Source: Gnetum montanum (lineage: Eukaryota > Streptophyta > Gnetopsida > Gnetales > Gnetaceae). Taken from it: DNA of 25,935 nt. A program made the translations under genes and the position numbers. Below are positions 9,291 to 18,414 of this stretch, one piece after another. Position 1 is the first letter of the stretch, and the number at the start of each line of letters is the position of its first letter. The notes under the pieces are model-generated. The model worked only from the letters and a program-made list of their open reading frames with translations, did not search any database and was not told the DNA's origin. The stretch lies in NCBI GenBank assembly GCA_015680685.1, contig MNCI01017563.1, forward strand, positions 81,625 to 107,559, given 5' to 3'.

Positions 9291-10367
9291 GGTGTCTTTT
9301 GGGAATTCTTATAGCCTCCATGATATCTAACATGCTTTGGGTTGCAAGTAGGGGTTCCTCGTGGTCATTTCGTTCATAGCGTCTGTGATTACGCGGTTCC
9401 CTAATTTTCCTTCTTTTATGTTGTGATTCTCTCGAGTACCCTTGTCCTCTTTCTTGACTCTCTCATTGAGGTTTCTCACTCTGTTTACCTTTATCCTCAT
9501 GGTTAGGCTCCTTATGACTGCGTCCTGATACTAAAGGAGAGGATGAATGTGATGATGAAGGTGAATAAGAAGGAGAATCATTTCCATGACGATGTTTCCC
9601 ACTTTCTCTTCAGTGGTCTCGGCCCCGATCATGATTATGATTAGAATGCCCACCCTTATCGTGTGTTTGTGTTTCCTCGTTGAACAGTTCATGTTTGTGG
9701 GGATCAGAACTAGGGTTGTGAACTGTGGAGTGTAGGTTCTGATACACCACCTCCTAGCCATCGTTAGAAGGGGGAACATCAATTGGTGGGGAACCTGTTG
9801 AAATTGGTTCACCATCTCCAATTTCGCTTAAAATGTGCAGGACATTATAGGGCCATTTACCATTCAAAGATGTATGATATCTCTCCTATTGCAAGTCCCT
9901 TTGACGTTGCGCTTCTGTGGGATGATAGTCCCTTGTGTCATGGTCGCATGCAACATACTCTGCATATAACTATGACATGCCTATTCATGCGAGAGCACGA
10001 AGGAGCATGTTGGGGACTGCTTGGTCTAGAGGCAACACTATGTTACCCTTCAAGTTTCTCCAATGCAGTTGCTCATCTTGATGGAGAATAAAGGTAAAGT
10101 CAGGTACATACTCATCATGATGAATATATATCACACGGAATTGTTGAGGAACTAGCAGATCTTGGTTACGTGTGTTGTGCCGCCGATTGTCTCTTGTGTT
10201 GGTCTTAGGTGGTGAAGTGCTTTTATGTGGAGAAGAAGACATTTTGTCTTATTCAATGTGCGATTTTACCATTGTATTATCTTTTCTTGATTAACCCTAA
10301 GGGTTCTTTCTAGCTTCCCAACGATATGAATGATCTCCTATGTTCTACGTAGCGCATAAACAACTAA

Positions 10368-10387
10368 GTCCTCAGCAACGATGTCAA
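10368..10387 (-). other. Primer binding site, tRNA-Asp-like, decayed
   Basis: Directly inside the 5' LTR the minus strand reads TTGACATCGTTGCTGAGG. It matches the plant tRNA-Asp primer site TGGCGCCGTTGCCGGGG except mainly at C-to-T or G-to-A changes. The tRNA-Asp primer is typical of Athila and some Tat elements. Confidence 0.65.
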
Positions 10388-11144
10388 TGATGAGTGGCGA
10401 GGTACCGCTACACTCAACCATATGAATACGAGCATTTCACGTGCGATCCAGTTGAACTCCAAGGACTAAGTGCTTACGCGCCCTAATGGAATACTTAAGG
10501 TTAATCAATTTCTGTCCTCCCAAACTTGTATTTTCATAGTTGTATGGTTAAGTAAGCTTTAGGTATATGATTTTTATATCTTTTATCTTTTTAATGTCTT
10601 ATGCTAATAGGGGAAGGTGAAGAGAACTAAGTGACTAACTTTCATTAACTATTCGCTAACTATGCTCTAATTGTCCTAACACCAGTATCTATTCCCACTT
10701 GCCGCACACACCTTGAACCAGTGCAACGCTATTGGGATTACCAAACACTATTCATCACTGGGTTACCAAGCATTGCACACGTGCTCGAAGTAGTCGTACT
10801 GAGTGTACTTAACTAGGAGAGTTAAGGGTTGAGAGAGATTAATTAACTAGGAAAGAAATTAAACATTCAACAATAATTAATTCCTATTTAGCTTAGTCCA
10901 CATGCTACAAGGTTTATCAGAAAGTTTGTCTTTATTGCCATACACAAATGTGTGCTCATGTACAATTTTCTCGAATAAAGATTCATTCAGTTTAAGACTC
11001 CTACTGCGGGCACCTGGAAATTATTCTAACTCTGGAATGGTAAAACTACAAGAGTTTAGCTAAGGGTCTAAGTCTAAGTGCCTAAAATAGGGAAAGCCAC
11101 CTCTTATTTATAGACATTGCGGTAGGCTGCAATATCACATATCA
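10388..11144 (-). repeat. 5' LTR of the gag-protease element
   Basis: This 757-bp copy begins TGATGAGTGG and ends ATATCA on the plus strand, so both LTR ends keep the TG..CA form. It is shorter than the other two LTRs because it holds essentially one U3 repeat unit near its outer end. The minus-strand TATA box is at 11105-11112. It should drive the element's transcript leftwards. Confidence 0.85.
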
Positions 11145-11149
11145 CTTAC
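11145..11149. repeat. Target site duplication, right (CTTAC)
   Basis: CTTAC follows the LTR end ATATCA at 11144 and matches 4165-4169 exactly. The match fixes both element borders. Confidence 0.8.
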
Positions 11150-11415
11150 CTTGCATTTATTGTAGGTATGTGATCACTTATTGTAGGCATGTTATCATGC
11201 ATGATGGGCATACATACATCATTATACATAGTGTGTGTGAAAAATTGTAAGTAAATTTCTATAATAATAGTTAAAATTCATAAAGAAGAAGAGTTGAACC
11301 TTTAAGCTCTTCTTTATTATTTTAAGTTCATATGAGTATCCTATTTAGTTGCCACCCCTACCTACTAGTGGTTCAACTAAGATCAAGGAACATGTAAACA
11401 TAGGTGAATACCATT
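11150..11415. other. AT-rich spacer, no gene seen
   Basis: No coding signal. It contains a weak inverted repeat around 11281-11317 (AAGAAGAG against CTCTTCTT) with an AT-rich loop, with no T-run or other context to make it a terminator. Confidence 0.5.
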
Positions 11416-11556
11416 GGGGGGGTGTTGGAACCCTAAAATAATTGCAATATAGGTACACCCAAAGATATGTGGTTGAATTAGAACTTTATAACTTAGCATT
11501 GACCAATAAAATCAAACCCATGACTTGAAGCTTTCAAATCAAGAGTTTAGATGAAC
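11416..11556 (-). mobile_element. tRNA-derived SINE copy S1 (head partly deleted)
   Basis: Reverse-oriented copy of the family best seen at 12465-12611. It keeps the 3' end (GGTTCCAACACCCCCC on the minus strand), the body and a box B-like region, but the box A part is deleted. Confidence 0.65.
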
Positions 11557-11652
11557 ACCATCATCATGATAGTCATTGTACCTGCATCCGCCAACACAAT
11601 GTATTTAGTATAAGTTAATGCAATAAAACATGATATGATTTTCTTTGTCGAG

Positions 11653-11778
11653 ATGTTGGAATCTTAAATGCCCAAGACATATAGTCATACCAACTTTATA
11701 ATTCATCATTACCCACTAGTATCGAACCCATAACTTGAAGCTTCAAATTCAAGAGTCTTGCCAATAGGCTAACACCTT
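11653..11778 (-). mobile_element. tRNA-derived SINE copy S2
   Basis: The minus strand carries box A-like TTAGCCTATTGGCAAG, then a box B-like GGTTCGATA, then the shared body with ATTATAAAGTT. The 3' tail is diverged. It is a near full-length, older copy. Confidence 0.7.
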
Positions 11779-11907
11779 ATTGTTAATGCAATCATGTTTA
11801 AATTATTAAAGTGTTTAACAACATTTCTAGGATGCTACTATTCAAAATTTATTATTGTGATTCATCTCTTTATATGAACTCCACAACATGTCCTAAGCAT
11901 ACACTTA

Positions 11908-12055
11908 TCTAATGTGGTAAAACTCTTGATTTAGAAGCTCCAAGTTATGGGTTTGATTTTGATGAGCAATGTTGAGTTATAAAGTTCTAATTTGACTATA
12001 TGTATTAGAGGTAAATATTGTTAAATAAGGTATAGGTTCCAACTTTGCCTTCCCC
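11908..12055 (+). mobile_element. tRNA-derived SINE copy S3
   Basis: Plus-strand copy with a corrupted box A (AATGTGGTAAAAC), a box B-like GGGTTTGATTTT, the body GAGTTATAAAGTTCTAATT and the 3' GGTTCCAAC. The tail region contains extra AT-rich sequence. Confidence 0.65.
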
Positions 12056-12395
12056 AAAAATTACACTAATCTAATAATTTATTTTGGATCTTCTAAATCT
12101 TCAATATACAAAGACTTGTGAGTGGTTGAATTTTAAATTTTTTATTTGATAACTAATAAAATTTTTTACTAGTTCTATGAACACTTGGGAGTGACCTCAT
12201 GCTTAACCCTACATGAAGCTAACAAAAACATAAACTATTTCATCATCAATTTGTAAAATGGTGACAACACTTTCTTTGGAAGAGGTCAGCATCTTTCTAC
12301 TATTAAAATTCTATATTTGTTTTGGAAGTCTTTTTCACCATAGCCTTCTACTAGAATAAAGATTATAATTCCTTAGAACTATCATATTCTTTGTC

Positions 12396-12489
12396 CTTGT
12401 TGTAAGTAAGAACAATGAGATGTTAGCCTACTGGTAAGACTNTCTTGTTGTAAGTAAGAACAATGAGATGTTAGCCTACTGGTAAGACT
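12396..12489 (+). repeat. 46-bp exact duplication flanking N12442
   Basis: Positions 12396-12441 and 12444-12489 are identical over 46 bases with the single N between them. The unit includes the head of a SINE. The arrangement matches the two other N positions and fits an unmerged assembly overlap, so the extra SINE head at 12417-12441 is probably not a real copy. Confidence 0.85.
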
Positions 12490-12611
12490 CTTAATTTGAA
12501 AGTTCTAAGTCCTAAGTTCGATTTTGGTGGGTAATGTTGAGTTATAAAGTTCTAATTAAACTATATATCTTGGGGTGTACCTATATTTGAGGGTTCCAAC
12601 ACCCCCCTTTT
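12465..12611 (+). mobile_element. tRNA-derived SINE copy S5 (best copy)
   Basis: From its presumed first base, seven acceptor-stem-like bases precede box A TAGCCTACTGG (12472-12482). Box B-like GTTCGATTTT begins 51 bases into the element (12516), exactly where the T-arm motif lies in a tRNA. The tRNA-like head is followed by a family-specific body (GAGTTATAAAGTTCTAATT) and a tail ending GGTTCCAACACCCCCC. At least five other copies in this window share head, body or tail in both orientations. SINEs are transcribed by RNA polymerase III from these internal boxes and are mobilised by LINE enzymes. No target duplications could be assigned. Confidence 0.75.
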
Positions 12612-12784
12612 GTAAGTGAGAAAAATGTTTCCTACATCATTTCTAAAAATAACCACTTCATATCTCACCTTACTTCCCTTCTTCACATGTAATGAAATAT
12701 ATTCATTTAGCTTGCTTTAATTGCACATACTCAATAGTGGGGATGGAAACTTTTCAAGATTTGAGAGTTCTAACAATCTTTGGG

Positions 12785-13620
12785 TTGTCAGCTTAGGAAG
12801 GACACCAGAGGAATAAAAAGATCAATACTCCATTAGAACATCTTAACATGTTAAATTGTGTTGCTATTAATAATCCATTGAAATCAAATTTCCAATTGTC
12901 AAAAAGGAATGAAGCTCAAACTAAGGATGAAGTTCAAGCTTGGTCATCCATTCCTTATACTTTTGTTGTAGGAAGTCTAATGTATGTAATGGTCTACACT
13001 AAACTTGACATTACCTATGAAGTGGGAGTGGTATCTCAATTCATGAGTAATCCTCAAAAGTAACATTGAGAAGCTATCAAATAGATACTATAATACTTGA
13101 AAGCTACAATGCAATATTTCTTATGTTTTGGTAGTTCTTAACTATACCTTAATGGTTATGTTGAAGTGGATTATGCTAGTTGCAAAGATACATGTAGATC
13201 TACTGCAAGTTATGTGTTCACTCTTAGTGGTGGAGCTGTAAGTTGGGTGTTCCATCTTCAATCTCATGTGGCTCTGTCTACTACTAAGGTTGAGAATGTT
13301 GCTCTTAGCAAAGGAGCAAAAAGGATGTTATGGTTGAAAAACATGTTATATTAGCTTGAGCACAATTAACAAAAGTATACCTTATACTGTGATAGTGAGA
13401 GTACCTTGTTCTTATGTAGGAATGCAATGTACCATGCTTGAAACAAGGATATTGATGTGTGATATTAGTTTGTTTGAGAGTTTGTTGAAACTAGAAAGCT
13501 TGATGTATTGAAGATATCCACTTAGTTAGATGCTACAGATTTCTTGACAAAGGTAGTGGTTGGGTTCAAACATTCAGATTATTGCAAAGGCATTAGCATA
13601 GTTTCTTGATGGAATTGACT
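12785..13620 (+). pseudogene. Ty1/copia pol remnant: end of reverse transcriptase and RNase H
   Basis: The plus-strand translation gives the thumb-like end of a copia reverse transcriptase (PYTFVVGSLMYVMV, then LDITYEVGVVSQFMSNP) followed by RNase H (GYVEVDYASCKDTCRSTASY, AVSWVFHLQSHVALSTTK, then YCDSESTLFLCRNAMYHA and the DFLTKVV end). The wording is closest to Tork/Tnt1-type elements. Expected residues have been replaced, and many stops occur between and after the two open stretches (12848-13063, 13166-13354). Gag, protease, integrase and the catalytic YVDD part of the reverse transcriptase are absent to the left, so this is a 5'-truncated element. Its own 3' LTR follows directly. Confidence 0.85.
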
Positions 13621-13652
13621 TTGGATAGTAGTGCATATCTTGAAGCAAATTT

Positions 13653-13666
13653 GTCTTCAAGTGGGA
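13653..13666 (+). promoter_or_regulatory. Polypurine tract of copia remnant
   Basis: TCTTCAAGTGGGAT lies between the end of RNase H and the LTR, as CTTCAAGTGGGAGA does in plant copia elements. It marks the inner edge of the 3' LTR. Confidence 0.6.
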
Positions 13667-13669
13667 TAA

Positions 13670-14035
13670 TTTTGGCCGTGAAGACAAATTTAGAAAAGAA
13701 TATTTTAAAATAGACAAAAACTATGGCTTATTTTCTTTTCTAGTTATGTTTTTAACGGTTGTTTATATTCTTTAATTATAATGGCTTATAATAGTCATTG
13801 TTAAAAAAATGTTCGTCTAAAGAAGTTGGAATTTTCCATAATTTTATGACTAGTTCATTCATATATAAAGGGTCTTGGGTTCTTGGTTTTTTGTGTGGGT
13901 GTTTTGTTGCTCAAGCAAGGAGAAAGAGGATTCTTCTCTAAAGCTTTGTTTATATCATTGTTATTCTTTTCTAGAGATTAATACACTATGCACTTTCTCA
14001 TGAATATTTATCTTCATACAAAAGCTTTTACCACA
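13670..14035 (+). repeat. 3' LTR of Ty1/copia remnant
   Basis: About 365 bp from just after the polypurine tract to ACCACA at 14035. It contains a TATA box (TATATAAAG, 13862-13870), a following leader-like stretch, and the pyrimidine- and A-rich end CATACAAAAGC typical of copia LTRs. The left edge is uncertain by a few bases because its TG end has decayed. No matching 5' LTR lies in the window. Confidence 0.65.
13862..13870 (+). promoter_or_regulatory. TATA box in copia LTR
   Basis: TATATAAAG about 190 bases into the LTR, followed by GGTCTTGGGTTCTTGG. The position suits the U3/R boundary promoter. Confidence 0.5.
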
Positions 14036-16603
14036 TAAATCCTGTAGCCATGTAAAAAACAGAATCAACAATAATAGCATAGTGGGTGGAAGGAAAGCAA
14101 ATAAGTCAATAACTAAGGTAAATGAAATGGACTTGTCTTACCGGACAAGAAATTTTTTTTCCCTGCCTTTTGCAAACCCTCATGATAGATAGACAGGAAG
14201 ATAGAAACAAATGTGTATAGCAATGCAACCGAGCAAAATACAGAGTAGAGAGACATAAATTTTATTACTCTGACGGGTAACTGTCTATGGCAGGCTCTTC
14301 TTCTGGGTCCTCCTGACACGTTTCTCCTTACCATGTGATTTAGTTCTACATTGTATAATACATGCATTCATACCATGTCATGACTTATTTTAAACCTCGG
14401 CAAATGGATTTATTCAAAACCATTTTTCTCCGTAAATAACAGGAAACATCGATTCATTCAAAGCCCTTCTTTTTGCTATGGAATACGAAAACAGCTGCTC
14501 AAATCCCCACTTGATTCAATTGCAATGTTTTATACTTCAACCAACAGTTACATTATTGGGTTTCTGAACAATTCAGGTCATATAATTGTTTCAGTTTCAA
14601 ATAAAAATTTTATGGATTTTTGGCTGCCCTTTTACTTGCATATGTTTATGAATCACTCCCATGGAGAAAAGAGGGAGGCTGGTACACCTGCCCTTTTACT
14701 TGCATATGTTTATGAATCACTCCCATGGAGAAAAGAGGGAGGCTGGTACACCTGTCATTCCTTGTATGTAAAAGTTGAAGCCCAAAATTTGAGTCTTGGA
14801 TTCAACAGCAAGCAAGTTCCTGCATTCAAAGACTCCAAAACAAAACTCCTTTGAAATTTAATGGTAAAGTTGCTTTTCAAAAATTATAGTTGGCATAGAA
14901 GCAAATGTTTTGTTATTAAAATGGAACCGAGCTTTATTGCTTTGAAGACCCATAGGATCTACCACTCTTAGATTTTATTTTACTAGTAATTATCAAATGC
15001 TTTTAAATATGAAATTCTGTTCCTATGTTCCAAAATTAAGTACAAAAGTTGCAATTATCAGGTATAGTTGTTAGGTAGTTACATGTGTTTCTTTCTTGTG
15101 CTATGCTATGACCAGCCATTTAAAACAACATTATAATGTTATAACAAAAAGCTTGTATGATTTATTTTTTATGCCTCCATTTGTACTTGGTCAATTTGTG
15201 GAGTCTATCTTTATTTTTCATGAAAATGTAACATATATCCAATAGATTCTATGAGTCTTTAGATGTAATAAAACTTCAATTGATTTCATTTCATTATTAT
15301 TAAAAAGTATTGGCCTTATACAAAGGGTCATGACATGGTAGGTATAAATACAATACAAAAGTAAACTTAAAAAGGAAATGACTTGGCTTAGGAAAAAGAA
15401 TAAAGTGTACACTACTCCCTTCTACTAAGGTTGGAAATATATGATAAAGTAAAGTTACTCGTAGATGAGGGTGATGCTATATGGTCTATTTTTTTTAAAA
15501 AAAATGGTATAAAATAACTTGATACAAGTAGAGTATGGCTACTTTCTTATATATATACATTGTTAGACCAAATTTGAAAATCCAACCCTACCTTTAATGC
15601 AAGAGTGATTAAAAAGGGAGAGAGAACCTAAGCACCTCAATATATAGTTAATGGATACTCAAAATTGGCAAAGAATGAGAGAGACCAACCAAAGTAAAAA
15701 TAGGAAAGATGCCATATGAAAGTAAAAAGCTAGTAGGCCATGAGGATAGCCCATATAAGGGTGGTTTATATATAGCCACAAGCACTTCATGAGGGTGGCC
15801 TAAATTGCAATGTCAATCCTACTTTTATTGTTTATAGGGTTTTAAATTTATATATATATATATATTATTTTGTTTAGAAAATTTAATATTAGTAATCTAA
15901 TTGCATGTTGATAGGAATGCTGCAAGCATAAGCATATGTGTATTGATTTGTGAAAGGCAAATTATTAAAAATGCATAACAATCATTTTGAAAAATCTAAC
16001 ATTGTTTAAAACAATATGCAATTTATTTAAAATGAACAATAACCATTTTGAAAAATTTAATAATGTTTTGTGATCTGCTTTACACTTGAGCCAATTGACA
16101 CTTGAAAAACTTCTTTTATCTTTTATGGTTAAAATTTGAAATATTCAAATATTTTTTAAAAATAATAAACATGAAATTAGGTGAGCAAATTTTAAGAAAC
16201 TTTTAAAAAAATTAGTGAAGCTTCTATAAATAAAGAATACTTCAACCCTTGGCAGTTTGGCACTTGTCCATGGAAATGGATATACTTTCTAATATCACTA
16301 TAAGCTTATTCATTCGTTTTTTTACCATATATATTATTTTTTCTTAATCATAACATCTAATAATAAACTTTTAAATATACTATTAACTTAAACTATAAAA
16401 TTAAAGTAAAAGGAACATTAGAATTATTATTAAACCGGCATAGAACTCTCATATCTATCATTCAAATCAGCTATAGGTTAAGATAAAATTTAAGTATTGT
16501 TAAATTGATAATGAAAAATTAATTTTTTAAAAAAAAGATGATTTTTTAAAAATCTGATTTTTGAATTAAAAATTTTCATGGCATGCATGTCACCTCAGCT
16601 GCG
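14036..16603. other. AT-rich intergenic region, no gene recognised
   Basis: Apart from the 64-bp tandem duplication at 14624-14751 and a TA microsatellite near 15848-15867, I see no structured feature. Open frames here are short. A minus-strand acidic stretch ending DSYPSE at 14265 was considered as a possible exon end but is too short to support. Confidence 0.5.
14624..14751. repeat. Perfect 64-bp tandem duplication
   Basis: 14624-14687 and 14688-14751 are identical and head to tail. The unit includes CCATGGAGAAAAGAGGGAGG. There is no N between them. It may be a recent slippage event or an assembly artefact; sequence alone does not decide. Confidence 0.9.
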
Positions 16604-16920
16604 TACAGTGCCATGGCGTGGTCGCTGTTGCTTGATTCGCCGTTTGAGCTGTTGCATGATTCACCGTTTTAGCTGTTGTCAACTGTGTCATTTTATGAGT
16701 TTTGCTGAAGGTGAGTTTTCTTTAAGGAAAATTTGAAAATTTGCAGACTTGTTATCATGAAGATCATGAAATGCAGATATGATGATAATTATACGAACAC
16801 ATGCATACATGGTCTGGTCTGGTCTGTGGCTTTGGACTACGTGTCCATTTGCAGTGTCAACATTGCATACCAACCCAAAAAGTACGGCTTAGCATTATTG
16901 AGCCATTTTGGTTGTATTCA
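16604..16920. repeat. Dispersed repeat R2, copy a
   Basis: Shares an ordered series of blocks with 20203-20715: GCCATGGCGT near a CTGTTGCTTGATT, then TTTGAAAAT, ACATGCATA with GGTCTG, CATTTGCA, and GAGCC with TTTTGGTTGTATT. At 16624-16679 it contains two and a partial third 24-bp units starting GCTGTTG. No coding domain is recognised and the class is unknown. Confidence 0.55.
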
Positions 16921-17167
16921 TAGGGCCCCTTTTGGAAAGTCTGTTCGGGTAGCCCTTTTTTGAAAAGTCTGTGCAACCGTCCAAACTTGTTTCACGTGAA
17001 TATTTTGATCTATTATCTTATATTCTAACCCCCACCACCCTAACAAAAGAAAACATTGTGTTAATAGGGCCTTGTCTATGCATGATATGATGTGTTGATG
17101 AGGCCTTGTGAAGGAGACCATGTTGACGAGGCCTCATTGATGTAGCCAACAAAACTATGACTCATCA

Positions 17168-18250
17168 GCATGCCACATGAAAAGAGATAATACCTTGGAG
17201 CATGTTGGAAGAAGCTACTTTTGGCCAAAAATATCTACTCAATTCTCTAAATTTGTGAAGGAAATCTTGACATGTCAAAAATTCAAAAGTAAAAAGGTAA
17301 GTGATGATCATTAGTTATCATTGCCTATCCCTTAATTACCATGGGAGAGTGTGCTAATAAATTTAATTGGATTAATTACAAATCAAAAAGTGGAGATTAT
17401 TCAATCTTTGTTATGTTGGATAGGTTTACCAAAATTACATATTTTATTTCTTGAAATAACGTAACTAATTCTTTCCATGTTGCAAATTTTTTGTTGTAGC
17501 AAGTTTTTCATTGGCATGATATTCCATTGTCTATTGTGAATAACAGAGATTCAAAATTCACCAATCACTTTTGAAGATCATTGTGAATGATTTTGGGAAT
17601 CAAGCTAAACTTCTCAAGTGTCTATCATTCTCAATCTAATGGGTAACCTAAAGTTTTGAATAAATTATTTTTGAAAATCTTAAGGTGTTTGTGTGATGAT
17701 AAACCAAATAGGTGGGAGAATTTATTACTTTATGCTAAATTCTCTTACAATAATTCATTTTATTTTAACATTGAAAAAAGTTATTTTGAGGTAAATTATC
17801 AGTTTAGTCTTAGAATGTTAGATTGTGTAAAGTATTTTAATGGGAAGGCACAATTGAGTATTGAATTTGTGCAAGAAATGAAGGAATTGCATGCCTAAGT
17901 GAGAGAAACATTCGTCAAGAAGGTAGAAAAAGTGTCTCAAAGAAAATAATGAGGGCATGATGAGATCCACTTATACATGAAGAGATTGATGAGAATTAAT
18001 TTCTCCAAACTAAAAGCTATGAAGATATGACCTTTAAAAATCAAGGCAAAAATTAATGATAATGCTCTTGATAGATTCATGCTTGATGATGTTGACATGG
18101 CTTTTATGTTTAGTGTTGCAAACTTCATCCATTATCATGAGTCAACTAATGATCAAACATTAGAAGGTAGCATGGAGGTGGTGAAGGTTGTCATTGTTGT
18201 CCTAAGGTCTTCAAGGAAGAGGAAGTAATTGTCTTGAAGAAGAGAGAAGC
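17168..18250 (+). pseudogene. Ty3/gypsy chromovirus-type integrase remnant
   Basis: The plus-strand translation starts with the end of the zinc-binding domain (RSYFWPKISTQFSKFVK, then CQKF where the family has CQxC). The core follows: KSGDYSIFVMLDRFTK, HWHDIPLSIVNNRDSKFTN, LNFSSVYHSQSNG, then an open frame at 17656-17898 with DDKPNRWENLLLYAKFSYNN. The C-terminal part, containing KIKAKINDNA, ends near 18140. In active relatives the catalytic residues are Asp, Asp and Glu; here the corresponding positions read N (KFNWIN), N (VNNRD) and K (PKVLN). Numerous stops occur, including TGA where Trp is expected. It is dead and 5'-truncated, with no reverse transcriptase upstream. A polypurine tract follows at about 18401. 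Confidence 0.85.
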
Positions 18251-18395
18251 TTCAAGCTCCTAGGGGATAAATAAATCTAAGTACCTAATCATTTAGCAGG
18301 ATTAAAATCCTAAAAATGTTGTGTGAATCCATGGAACCTAATTGTTCAAGTAGGGTATGTCACTACCTCAACTTCTTTGTTTACATGAATTTAGT

Positions 18396-18414
18396 TTTTC
18401 AAGGGTGGAAGAGT
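18396..18414 (+). promoter_or_regulatory. Polypurine-tract-like sequence after integrase remnant
   Basis: TTTTTCAAGGGTGGAAGAG resembles the purine tract preceding the 3' LTR of plant chromoviruses. An LTR remnant would start at about 18415, but its right end cannot be placed. Confidence 0.45.

Larger units (their letters stand above)
7721..10242 (-). pseudogene. Gag polyprotein remnant
   Basis: Translation probably began at the minus-strand ATG at 10242, about 145 bases after the primer site, with a Ser/Pro/Thr-rich start (MSSSPHKSTSPP). Next come a Ser/His/Arg-rich charged region (about 9340-9620), the retrotransposon gag core (about 9011-9290), a basic region with a zinc knuckle (8317-8697), a Pro/Tyr/Gln-rich linker (about 7940-8290), and a final frame at 7726-7935. 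Gag forms the virus-like particle and packages RNA. The frame is broken by several stops and shifts, for example after NVDP in the core. The total span is normal for this lineage. Nothing in it suggests current function. Confidence 0.75.
4170..11144 (-). mobile_element. Full-length non-autonomous Ty3/gypsy LTR retrotransposon (Athila/Tat-like gag-protease only)
   Basis: The element is 6,975 bp and flanked by CTTAC at 4165-4169 and 11145-11149. On the minus strand the order is 5' LTR (10388-11144), primer binding site, gag, retropepsin-like protease, a long noncoding region, polypurine tract, 3' LTR (4170-4981). Family assignment rests on the tRNA-Asp-like primer site, the gag core, the CEIC-type zinc knuckle and the ALLDLGSG protease motif, all typical of the Athila/Tat branch. 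The space between protease and 3' LTR, about 1.9 kb, is too short for reverse transcriptase, RNase H and integrase, and I see none of their motifs. Gag and protease contain several stops and frame changes. In the first 250 bases or so the LTRs differ at about twenty places by eye, so the insertion is old. It would have depended on an autonomous relative for replication. Confidence 0.85.

Noticed and set aside
11281-11317. Inverted repeat with AAGAAGAG arms as a miniature transposon end
   Set aside because: The arms are short and low complexity, with no target duplication.
14265-14330. Acidic minus-strand peptide ending EEEPAIDSYPSE before a stop and an AATAAA, like a last exon
   Set aside because: It is only about 15 codons, no upstream exon or known family was found, and the upstream AG has no good pyrimidine tract.
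14113-14367. 84-codon minus-strand open frame
   Set aside because: It matches no family, its composition changes midway, and it sits in AT-rich intergenic sequence.
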